Positions 28,066-33,787 of a DNA stretch of 33,787 bases are shown piece by piece. This DNA is from a virus. The stretch covers positions 1 through 33,787 of IMG/VR virus record IMGVR_UViG_3300043427_004668; one strand, given 5' to 3'. Within the stretch, counting starts at the first letter, position 1, and each line of letters begins with the position of its first letter. A model generated the notes under the pieces. It saw only the letters and a list, made by a program, of their open reading frames with translations, was not told the origin of the DNA and ran no database searches. The position numbers were made by a program, and so were the translations under genes.

Positions 28066-28704
28066 ATGAAAAAAATATACGTTTTTTTTATTTTATTATC
28101 CTTAATATCATGGTCTTACGCTCAAGATACTATCAGGATAAGTCATAAGAATTATATAACAGTTTTTTCAAAATCCAAAAAATATCCGGTACTTGTTGAA
28201 TGGTGGGTAACAAACGCTAAAGTAACTTGTGATAAACCAATACCGAGAAAAGATAAGTTTGCTCCGGATCCAAAACTACCAGATCATACAAATTTAGAAT
28301 TGGATTATAAAGGAAGTGGCCTTGATAGAGGTCATATGGCACCTGCCGCTGACAATCAGTGTGAAACCACTAAGGAAATGGAAGAATGTTTCTATTTTTC
28401 AAATATGTCACCACAATATCACTCATTAAATGCGGGTGATTGGAAATCACTTGAGGTTTTTACTAGGGAACAGGCGAAAAAATATGATTCGGTGAAGGTA
28501 TGGGCTGGAAATATAGGTGAAATAAAAAAAATAGGTCGTGTTTCAGTTCCAAATGAATGCTGGAAGGTTATTTACATCAAAAAAACAAAAGAGTGGTACG
28601 CATTTATGTTTTACAACACAACAGAAAAACCAACAGGGTTAAAATCACATGAAGTACCCAAAGAAGTTGTTGAAAATGTAACAGGTTTCAAATTCAAAGA
28701 TTAA
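28066..28704 (+). CDS. Secreted NUC-type non-specific DNA/RNA endonuclease
   Basis: 212 residues with a signal peptide (MKKIYVFFILLSLISWSYAQ) and the complete NUC (ββα-Me) site: GLDRGHMAPAAD with His90, then FSNMSPQYHSLNAGDWKSLE with Asn113. It would degrade DNA and RNA without sequence specificity in the periplasm or outside the cell, for example to deny entry to competing phages, scavenge nucleotides or break extracellular DNA. I start it at ATG 28066 because a promoter box lies 4 nt upstream. Confidence 0.94.
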   Translation: MKKIYVFFILLSLISWSYAQDTIRISHKNYITVFSKSKKYPVLVEWWVTNAKVTCDKPIPRKDKFAPDPKLPDHTNLELDYKGSGLDRGHMAPAADNQCETTKEMEECFYFSNMSPQYHSLNAGDWKSLEVFTREQAKKYDSVKVWAGNIGEIKKIGRVSVPNECWKVIYIKKTKEWYAFMFYNTTEKPTGLKSHEVPKEVVENVTGFKFKD

Positions 28705-28757
28705 TTTGTTTGATAGATATAACTTTTTTTATTAAGTTTATAAAAAATAGAAAAGTT

Positions 28758-28967
28758 ATGAGAAATTCGGTTATTAACATGCTTAGAACGTCCGCAGAAT
28801 CTGATAAGGCTAAGGCGTTATTATCTTTAGAACTTCTAATGGATAATTCCGTAGGTATTGGAGACCACTCAACTAAGGATTTTTGGAATAATGCTGAAGA
28901 TGCACTCAGGTTGTTGATTGATGCGGAAGACAGATTGGAAATCTTGGATAAATATTACTCTATTTAA
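28758..28967 (+). CDS. Small conserved phage protein
   Basis: 69 residues from ATG 28758: MRNSVINMLRTSAESDKAKA continuing with LLSLELLMDNSVGIGDHSTK and DFWNNAEDALRLLIDAEDRL. This helical, acidic pattern (GIGDHST) is familiar from small unknown proteins of large phages. The stop shares TTAA with the convergent peptidase-like gene. Confidence 0.7.
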   Translation: MRNSVINMLRTSAESDKAKALLSLELLMDNSVGIGDHSTKDFWNNAEDALRLLIDAEDRLEILDKYYSI

Positions 28968-29497
28968 TCAAGTAATATTTTGGATATTGCATTTGATAGA
29001 GACTTTTCTCTGTCAAATGCATCATCCTCCCAAGGTCTTTTATCATAATCAGTTTCATTAAGATTGAATTCATCTCCTTTCCAGTAAACAAATCCATCCA
29101 AATAACTTAAATCTCCACTACTATATTGTTGTACGTGGATTAATTCGTGTGAAATAACTTTAATAGCATCATCTCTATCAAAATTTCCCACAAATAAGTA
29201 AAAACTACCATTCCATTCCCTAATATGTGCTTTAAGTTCATAATTTGGTACAAGTAATTGTGCCGATTCAGACATATCATTAACAATGATATTAATACCT
29301 TCCAAACCAAGTTGGTCTAAACCAACGCTTATAATTGTATCTAAATATTTTGGTAAAATATTATTTGTTATTACATTATTATTAGATAATTCTACAGGTA
29401 AAAAATATTTTTCTTCACTGCTGGTTTTTAATATTAAAAAAAATAAACCAACAAGGATCATTAATCCAATTAAAATATACAGTATTTTCTTTTTCAT
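28964..29497 (-). CDS. Membrane-anchored zinc peptidase-like protein
   Basis: 177 residues: N-terminal transmembrane helix (about 5-24), then an extracytoplasmic domain with VISHELIHVQQY (His117-Glu118-xx-His121), the HExxH motif. A third ligand is not obvious; the YWKGDEF segment follows. It could be an envelope metalloprotease. ATG 29497 is preferred because ATATTTAT lies 4 nt before it; ATG 29521 would begin inside the terminator hairpin of the next gene. Confidence 0.72.
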   Translation of the reverse strand: MKKKILYILIGLMILVGLFFLILKTSSEEKYFLPVELSNNNVITNNILPKYLDTIISVGLDQLGLEGINIIVNDMSESAQLLVPNYELKAHIREWNGSFYLFVGNFDRDDAIKVISHELIHVQQYSSGDLSYLDGFVYWKGDEFNLNETDYDKRPWEDDAFDREKSLSNAISKILLD

Positions 29498-29501
29498 ATC
29501 T

Positions 29502-29509
29502 ATAAATAT
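29502..29509 (-). promoter_or_regulatory. Phage promoter-like box ATATTTAT, N4-ATG, abutting a terminator
   Basis: Minus strand, 4 nt before the ATG at 29497 and immediately next to the T-rich side of the terminator at 29510. Confidence 0.5.
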
Positions 29510-29533
29510 AAAAACCCTCATAAGAGGGTTTTT
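29510..29533 (-). terminator. Rho-independent terminator next to promoter
   Basis: AAAACCCTC-ATAA-GAGGGTTTT hairpin; on the minus strand it ends the 29537 gene. The T run of the terminator merges with the promoter box of the next gene. Confidence 0.78.
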
Positions 29534-29536
29534 AAT

Positions 29537-29725
29537 TTAATATAATTTTTGACTTTTTCCGTAAAGATCTCTTAATACTCCTTCAAGATAAAGTATTTTT
29601 TTTTGATCAGATTCTGAAACCTCAAAATTTTTTGCCTTTATCTGACGTATCTCTTCTTGTACTTTTTGATATTGATATAAAAGTTGATTATAAATTTTTG
29701 CCTTTTGTTCGTTATTTAGATTCAC
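29537..29725 (-). CDS. Small coiled-coil protein
   Basis: 62 residues starting with GTG 29725. Almost entirely heptad-patterned, Gln/Lys/Glu-rich (YNQLLYQYQKVQEEIRQIK, LEGVLRDLYGKSQKLY). Likely a dimeric coiled coil, function unknown. A GTATTTAT box is 40 nt upstream. Confidence 0.6.
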   Translation of the reverse strand: MNLNNEQKAKIYNQLLYQYQKVQEEIRQIKAKNFEVSESDQKKILYLEGVLRDLYGKSQKLY

Positions 29726-29765
29726 AAATTTTAATTTTAATTAAGATAGATGATTGTTTATTAAG

Positions 29766-29773
29766 ATAAATAC
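29766..29773 (-). promoter_or_regulatory. Phage promoter-like box GTATTTAT (long leader)
   Basis: Minus strand, 40 nt before GTG 29725, just downstream of the FeoA-like stop. Confidence 0.38.
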
Positions 29774-29781
29774 TTAATAAG

Positions 29782-30039
29782 TTATATATCCTCCAATATT
29801 ATCTGAACAGTTTCTTCATCTCTTAATGCTAACACCTGCTCGCCATAACCACTTTCAGATAAAAATTGTATAACCCAAATTCCATGCATATGTTTCAAAA
29901 TCTTAAAACTAGAATTAGGAAAAAACCCTACTTCCATTAATCTCAAACGAGTACAAGTCTCACAATCTAAACAAGGATTATTCTGTACAATATCTTTTAC
30001 CTTATAAATTTTACCAATTTCTGCAGATGAAAACATCAT
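29782..30039 (-). CDS. FeoA-like SH3 domain protein
   Basis: 85 residues with the FeoA layout: a CLDCETCTRLRLMEVGFFPN turn (Cys pairs at about 23-29; RLMExGF is the family core), then a hydrophobic strand set and ALRDEETVQIILED at the end. FeoA helps the ferrous-iron permease FeoB, but no FeoB is seen here. The extra CxxC could bind metal. A phage copy could affect host iron uptake or act as an adaptor domain; not known. Gap to the cyclophilin gene is 5 nt. Confidence 0.78.
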   Translation of the reverse strand: MMFSSAEIGKIYKVKDIVQNNPCLDCETCTRLRLMEVGFFPNSSFKILKHMHGIWVIQFLSESGYGEQVLALRDEETVQIILEDI

Positions 30040-30044
30040 AACAA

Positions 30045-30479
30045 TTACGATTCAATTGAAATTTGAATTATCTTGTCTCCAGGTTTTATTTGATCTATCA
30101 CATCCAATCCAACAATTACTCTACCAAAACATGTATGATTTTTATCTAAATGTTGTGTATTTTGTCTATTATGACAAATAAAAAATTGTGATCCTCCAGT
30201 ATTTCTACCCGCATGTGCCATAGATAAAACACCTCGATCGTGAAACTGTTTTTCCGCATCAACTTCACAAGGAATTGTGTATCCTGGACCACCACGACCA
30301 TCACCATTAGGACACCCACCTTGAATAACAAATCCAGGAATTACTCGATGAAAATTTAGTCCATCGTAAAAACCTTTTTTAATTAACTCTAAAAAATTGT
30401 TTACAGTAATTGGAGTTTCTTGATCATATAATTCGGCAATCATATCGCCCTTTTCTGTTGAAAATTTAACTTTTGACAT
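30045..30479 (-). CDS. Cyclophilin-type peptidyl-prolyl isomerase
   Basis: 144 residues matching the short bacterial cyclophilins: FHRVIPGFVIQGGC (Arg45, Phe50, Gln53 of the active site) and VLSMAHAGRNTGGSQFFI, then a NTQHLDKNHTCFGRVI end. It would speed prolyl bond isomerisation in protein folding. Phage cyclophilins are rarely reported. It sits between the FeoA-like and methyltransferase genes of one operon and has no signal peptide, so it acts in the cytoplasm. Confidence 0.95.
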   Translation of the reverse strand: MSKVKFSTEKGDMIAELYDQETPITVNNFLELIKKGFYDGLNFHRVIPGFVIQGGCPNGDGRGGPGYTIPCEVDAEKQFHDRGVLSMAHAGRNTGGSQFFICHNRQNTQHLDKNHTCFGRVIVGLDVIDQIKPGDKIIQISIES

Positions 30480-30498
30480 ATTATTTCGTTTTAATTTA

Positions 30499-31203
30499 TT
30501 ATTTTCTTATAACTGTTGAAATATTCAAACCATGTGGTTCAGGTAACGCAATTGTTGGTCTTTTCCCTAATTTTAATTCAATATAATTCATCACCTCTTC
30601 AGTAAAATAGTCGGGAAAAGTATCGTGATAAACCACAATACATTTATCCGCTAAATAAGGTAATATTACTTCAGTATCTTTTATTATTTGTTCAGGAAAA
30701 TGACCACCATCAATAAAGGCGTAATCAAACTTCTCCTGTGTATATTCACTTAAAATTGTTGGAATATCGTATGGACTCCAACCAACTTTAGGTGTTATAA
30801 TATCATCAAGCCCAAAACTTTTAATAAGGAAATTTACTGATTTCCAACCATCAGTGTTTTCGTAAGAGACAGGTTCTCTATCTCTATAAATAAAATAATT
30901 TTCACTTTTTTCTTCAACGTAAGAATCTATAGTTACTAATTTTCCCTTATTCTCTTTGAACCCTAGTCCTGCCCCTATCGCACTCACACCAAATCCAGTT
31001 GCAACTTCATAACCATTTTTAAGATTATACCTTATTACCAAATCCTTTAAGAAAAAAAATTCTGTTTCATATAATGACATAGGCCATCTATGATTTTCCA
31101 TAACAAGACTTTTACCATCAGACCACAGTTTGTACTTAACAGGTTGATTAGGTAAATCTAAAATCTTAAAAAATTCACTTTTTTGTTCTAAAATATCAAA
31201 CAT
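30499..31203 (-). CDS. Class I SAM-dependent methyltransferase-like (copy B)
   Basis: 234 residues, paralogue of the gene just upstream. The nucleotide-binding fold is visible: GYEVATGFGVSAIGAGLGF (SAM glycine-rich loop), GKLVTIDSY (acidic strand end), FDYAFIDGGHFPEQIIKD and an IVVYHDT strand. The FIDGGH pattern is that of the Methyltransf_24/sugar-O-methyltransferase group. Substrate unknown. It follows copy A after 1 nt. Confidence 0.78.
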   Translation of the reverse strand: MFDILEQKSEFFKILDLPNQPVKYKLWSDGKSLVMENHRWPMSLYETEFFFLKDLVIRYNLKNGYEVATGFGVSAIGAGLGFKENKGKLVTIDSYVEEKSENYFIYRDREPVSYENTDGWKSVNFLIKSFGLDDIITPKVGWSPYDIPTILSEYTQEKFDYAFIDGGHFPEQIIKDTEVILPYLADKCIVVYHDTFPDYFTEEVMNYIELKLGKRPTIALPEPHGLNISTVIRK

Positions 31204-31204
31204 A

Positions 31205-31897
31205 TTAAAAATTTATAATAACGGCCAAATAATCACCAATAGGTCTTGGAAATACAATAGTAGGATATTTCCCGAACTTTTCAACTAATACATCTAATAC
31301 TTCATTAGTGTATGAATCATCCATATAATCATGAAGTACGATTACATTTTTTTCTGCCAGATACGGATAAAAACCATTAATATCCTTAATAATTTGTTCA
31401 GGGAAATGACCTCCGTCCAAAAATACAAAATCCAATTTATCAACACCATTTTTCTCTAAAATAGTGGGTATATCATCAGGACTCCAACCAACTTCCAATT
31501 TAACATGGTCGTTTAGATTAAAATGATCTACAAGATAATTCCGTGATTTATAACCGTATGTGTTTTTATGAACTTCTTTGATATTACCATAACTATGTGG
31601 ATTATCCATAGACTCTTCTATATAAGCATCAACAGTAATTAACTTACCACCATTTTGCTTAAATCCTAATCCACAAGCAACGGAACTAACACCAAAAGCG
31701 GTTGCCACCTCTAATCCTGATTTAAGGTTGTATCTGATAACAATGTCTCTCAGGTAATTAAACTCCACTTCTCTAATCGACATCGGATAAGATTGATGAG
31801 TCATTTTAATATTTGGAGCTCGAATAAATAATTCATATTCAACAGGACCTCCTTTTAGATCTAAGATCTGTTGAAACTCTGAAAGTTGATTTATCAT
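31205..31897 (-). CDS. Class I SAM-dependent methyltransferase-like (copy A)
   Basis: 230 residues with the same fold: GLEVATAFGVSSVACGLGF, GKLITVDAYIEE, LDFVFLDGGHFPEQIIKD and IVLHDYMDDSY. The two copies align end to end with shared blocks (VGWSPxDIPTIL, FPEQIIKD, KxPTI) and look like a tandem duplication that has diverged. It heads the methyltransferase-cyclophilin-FeoA operon. Confidence 0.78.
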   Translation of the reverse strand: MINQLSEFQQILDLKGGPVEYELFIRAPNIKMTHQSYPMSIREVEFNYLRDIVIRYNLKSGLEVATAFGVSSVACGLGFKQNGGKLITVDAYIEESMDNPHSYGNIKEVHKNTYGYKSRNYLVDHFNLNDHVKLEVGWSPDDIPTILEKNGVDKLDFVFLDGGHFPEQIIKDINGFYPYLAEKNVIVLHDYMDDSYTNEVLDVLVEKFGKYPTIVFPRPIGDYLAVIINF

Positions 31898-31932
31898 TAT
31901 GATAAATTACAATAAAAAAAAACAATATAAAG

Positions 31933-31960
31933 AAAAAACCCCCAAATAAATATGGGGGTT
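31933..31960 (-). terminator. Terminator carrying a promoter box in its loop
   Basis: AACCCCC/GGGGGTT with a 10-nt loop; on the minus strand a TTTTTTC run follows. It ends the 31964 gene. The loop reads ATATTTAT. Confidence 0.75.
31946..31953 (-). promoter_or_regulatory. Phage box ATATTTAT inside a terminator loop
   Basis: Minus strand, 48 nt before ATG 31897, within the loop of the terminator at 31933. Confidence 0.3.
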
Positions 31961-31963
31961 AAA

Positions 31964-32254
31964 TTAGTTGTAGAATCCAGCACCTTGTGGATAACCACCA
32001 ATTATGTGCCACGTAGCATACGGGTTAGTTTCACTATAAGATAATCTATAATATCCATCTGAAACAGGATTTGTTAGTGCTTCATCTGTAAATACTTGTT
32101 GTGTGGTTTGAACACAAGCCCAACAACTTGCAGTTAAATCAACACAAGGAGCACATAATCCAAAATCTTCAGCATAAACTGTAATATCCAGAGGAGCTTC
32201 CTTAGCTTCCTCAAGAGTGTTACCAAAAGATACCGTAAATGTTAAATTAGCCAT
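31964..32254 (-). CDS. Small Cys-rich structural-type protein
   Basis: 96 residues starting ANLTFTVSFGNTLEEAKE, with a cluster of Cys (LCAPCVDLTASCWACV) in the middle and a strand-rich end (SDGYYRLSYSETNPYATWHI). The pattern of short strands and a YxLSYSE turn fits a virion or surface subdomain, e.g. a small head- or tail-decoration protein; this is only an impression. It sits in a run with a short basic gene upstream. Confidence 0.6.
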   Translation of the reverse strand: MANLTFTVSFGNTLEEAKEAPLDITVYAEDFGLCAPCVDLTASCWACVQTTQQVFTDEALTNPVSDGYYRLSYSETNPYATWHIIGGYPQGAGFYN

Positions 32255-32274
32255 TTTATTTTACTTTATTCTTT

Positions 32275-32385
32275 TTATTGCATTAGTTTTTTTAGTACCT
32301 CATGATTTTTGGTAACCAATTTTGCACTTTTGATACCACTTCTTCTTGATCTCATGGGTTTTGGTTTTTTCTTAGCATTTGCCAT
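32275..32385 (-). CDS. Very short basic protein (36 aa)
   Basis: ATG 32385 to TAA 32275: MANAKKKPKPMRSRRSGIKS, then AKLVTKNHEVLKKLMQ. It is basic and helical at its end. An ATATTTAT box lies 14 nt upstream and the 31964 gene follows after 20 nt, which together support a real gene. Confidence 0.68.
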   Translation of the reverse strand: MANAKKKPKPMRSRRSGIKSAKLVTKNHEVLKKLMQ

Positions 32386-32399
32386 GTAAATATTTTATA

Positions 32400-32407
32400 A
32401 TAAATAT
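32400..32407 (-). promoter_or_regulatory. Phage promoter-like box ATATTTAT
   Basis: Minus strand, 14 nt before ATG 32385, downstream of the 32411 gene. Confidence 0.47.
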
Positions 32408-32410
32408 TCA

Positions 32411-32683
32411 TTAATTAGAAACAACTCTAATCTCAAAACCATTTTCCATACCATAATAGTTAAAAAGTTTTTGTACTTCAGATAACATTTTGAATTGTTG
32501 ACATTCATCGTTTTTAACAAATTCATTTAACGATAAAATAATTGAATAATATTCTTGTGGAATTTCATTAAGTACTGATAATTTAACCGATTCAATCCCA
32601 TCCAATCTTTTAGGTATATTTTTTTCTAAAAATCTAAAAAAATGATCTCTAATATTTTTGGTCTCTTTCTTGGTATCAGTCAT
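32411..32683 (-). CDS. Small hypothetical protein
   Basis: 90 residues: charged N-terminus, helix (HFFRFLEKNIPKRLDG), strands, then a helix and a terminal strand. No domain. It resembles the 26210 and 33411 products in length and helix-strand order. Confidence 0.62.
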   Translation of the reverse strand: MTDTKKETKNIRDHFFRFLEKNIPKRLDGIESVKLSVLNEIPQEYYSIILSLNEFVKNDECQQFKMLSEVQKLFNYYGMENGFEIRVVSN

Positions 32684-32749
32684 AATACGATATATTTTAT
32701 TTAATGATAATAAATTGATTTTACATTAAAAACTCATATTTTTCATATC

Positions 32750-33409
32750 ATGAAATTTGCAATAAGTTCTCATAAAGATTTTTTTGATTTAACACATAAG
32801 AGATTATTAAATTCTATGGTCGATTCTGGTGTTGATAAAAATGATGTCTATTTTTTCGTAGGTGGACACGATGATTTAGAAAACTACGAAAAAGTTAACT
32901 GCGAATTAAATGTTTACAATGTTCCACATAACTCTTTTGATTTTACAGGATTAATTTCAGTTTTAGAACTTGGTTTAGAAAATCCTTGGTGGTTTTTACT
33001 TCATGACACCTGTTATGTTGGTAAAAACTTTTTCAATAGAATTAAAAATTATGATTATGGTAATTGGCCGAGTATAAGATTATCTTGTATCTATGATAGC
33101 ATGAATATCGGTGCTTATAGATGGAGTTATCTTCAAAAATGTTCACACATTTTAATGGATTATAAAGGAAATAATAAGGAATCTCAAAAATATAAAAGAA
33201 AATTAATTTACCGAGAAGATGTTTTATTAGAATTTGGTCCTGAAATAGTTTGTTTCAGCGATGTCCCGAGAAAAGAATTTGGTCCTATCGATTACTATGG
33301 AACTGGAGTATTGAGAAAGATATACTATTACGAAAAAATTGACCTATATAAGATACAATCCAACTGGATACCAAAAAAAGAGGATGAAGAATATATTTTA
33401 GACCTATAA
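32750..33409 (+). CDS. Glycosyltransferase-like (GT-A) phage protein
   Basis: 219 residues. MKFAISSHKDFF starts like a GT-A N-terminal strand (x-S-H/H-x). PWWFLLHDTCYVGKNFF at about 79-95 places an HDT where glycosyltransferases carry the DxD nucleotide-sugar site, and DSMNIGAYRWSYL follows like an acceptor loop. I consider it related to the phage glycosyltransferase-like proteins, but the DxD is not canonical. It is flanked by unknown genes and convergent to the 33411 gene with a 1-nt gap. Confidence 0.55.
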   Translation: MKFAISSHKDFFDLTHKRLLNSMVDSGVDKNDVYFFVGGHDDLENYEKVNCELNVYNVPHNSFDFTGLISVLELGLENPWWFLLHDTCYVGKNFFNRIKNYDYGNWPSIRLSCIYDSMNIGAYRWSYLQKCSHILMDYKGNNKESQKYKRKLIYREDVLLEFGPEIVCFSDVPRKEFGPIDYYGTGVLRKIYYYEKIDLYKIQSNWIPKKEDEEYILDL

Positions 33410-33410
33410 T

Positions 33411-33719
33411 CTATCTCCCAATATCCATGAACTTAAATTGTGTGGATTTAGTCAAATCTCCAAATGACTCATCCATATATTTTACCATTCCTGAAAACTT
33501 CTTACTTAAAGTGTTAATATCAATTTGATTAGGGATCTGAGGATATGAATAAATTTCCGCAACATAATTGTATTTCTCCATATCATCCATAAAATCACTC
33601 CTTCTCAAATATACACTAAATCGGATTGGCTCTGAAATGTCATAGTTATCCTGAATATATTTATTTCCGTAAGTATTGAACAATTTAGATAACATTATAG
33701 ATATTTTTTTTAGATTCAT
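33411..33719 (-). CDS. Hypothetical protein
   Basis: 102 residues, start helix (KKISIMLSKLFNTYG) and alternating strands (FSVYLRRSDF, YVAEIYSYPQI). Polar and slightly acidic. No family recognised. It closes against the glycosyltransferase-like gene and lies next to a partial gene at the right edge. Confidence 0.64.
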   Translation of the reverse strand: MNLKKISIMLSKLFNTYGNKYIQDNYDISEPIRFSVYLRRSDFMDDMEKYNYVAEIYSYPQIPNQIDINTLSKKFSGMVKYMDESFGDLTKSTQFKFMDIGR

Positions 33720-33722
33720 TTT

Positions 33723-33787
33723 TTAATTATTTTCTAATTTATTACAATCCTTTACGATGTTCCCAACATACACATCAATATCTAAAA
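33723..33787 (-). CDS. 3' end of a gene cut by the window edge
   Basis: The minus strand reads an open frame ending ...DIDVYVGNIVKDCNKLENN then stop at 33723. Only 20 residues are visible. It is on the same strand as, and 3 nt before, the 33411 gene. Function cannot be told. Confidence 0.5.
   Translation of the reverse strand, partial: LDIDVYVGNIVKDCNKLENN

Noticed and set aside
1-33787. Stop codon recoding (as in some large gut phages)
   Set aside because: TAA, TAG and TGA all end genes whose conserved domains finish properly, and no conserved protein is broken by an in-frame stop.

Overview
The window is AT-rich, densely packed DNA with mostly short genes in small, strand-switching operons. 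It contains tRNAs, a phage-type thymidylate synthase, a T4 Rnl1-type RNA ligase, an HNH nuclease next to tRNA genes, a peptidoglycan-binding/GH19 endolysin and many short unknown genes. There is no ribosomal, replication or central-metabolism gene set. I read it as accessory and host-takeover sequence of a large tailed phage. The host is probably a member of the Bacteroidetes: Shine-Dalgarno sequences are scarce, several starts are preceded by the TAnnTTTG -7 box typical of that phylum, and lipoprotein and outer-membrane-like signal peptides are common. All three stop codons are used normally. No terminase, portal, capsid, tail or polymerase gene is recognisable here.

Layout. 1-2879 (+): RNA ligase (5' cut by the window edge), two small proteins, an Smr domain protein and ThyA. 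2876-6239: unknown proteins in both directions, one with an HExxH motif, plus membrane and envelope proteins. 6312-7120: HNH nuclease, tRNA-Ser(UGA) and a strange 161-nt tRNA-Leu-like RNA. 7121-12358: a KWCT-motif protein, flavodoxin-fold reductase, 2OG-Fe(II) oxygenase, cupin-like protein, and a likely head/scaffold-associated protein followed by envelope proteins. 12482-14305: membrane proteins and two lipoproteins, one with a 51-bp tandem repeat. 14391-16757: polyphosphate kinase 2, GH19 endolysin and a zinc peptidase-like protein. 16884-19658 (+): an overlapping operon with a metallophosphoesterase and a cyclic-phosphate-processing receiver (cRec) protein. 19672-22571 (-): DUF723/Vsr-like nuclease, holin-like protein, guanidinoacetate/arginine methyltransferase-like protein, a structured non-coding RNA and tRNA-Phe(GAA). 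22612-28967: peptidoglycan-acting proteins (PG-binding/NlpC-like and SLT lysozyme-like), NAGPA-type phosphodiester glycosidase, DUF2452, sulfotransferase-like protein and a secreted NUC nuclease. 28964-33787: membrane zinc peptidase-like protein, FeoA-like domain, cyclophilin, two tandem methyltransferases and a glycosyltransferase-like protein.

Two signals cut across the annotation. First, at least seven otherwise unrelated proteins (a PPK2 kinase, a nuclease, two cell-wall enzymes and three unknowns) begin with a similar short segment of the form (I/L)TExxLxxI...(L/I/F)xE. It resembles the cleavable capsid-targeting sequences of T4 internal head proteins and may mark cargo packaged in the virion. 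Second, an octamer (G/A)TATTTAT lies upstream of about 20 starts on both strands, often only 4-7 nt from the ATG, and the host-type TAnnTTTG box also sits exactly 4 nt from several ATGs. Both suggest phage promoters that produce leaderless or nearly leaderless mRNAs.

Possible joint roles, all inferred: RNA ligase with the cRec protein in RNA repair; cell-wall enzymes in entry or lysis; methyltransferases, sulfotransferase-like, glycosyltransferase-like and phosphodiester glycosidase proteins in modifying surface glycans; ThyA and PPK2 in nucleotide supply.
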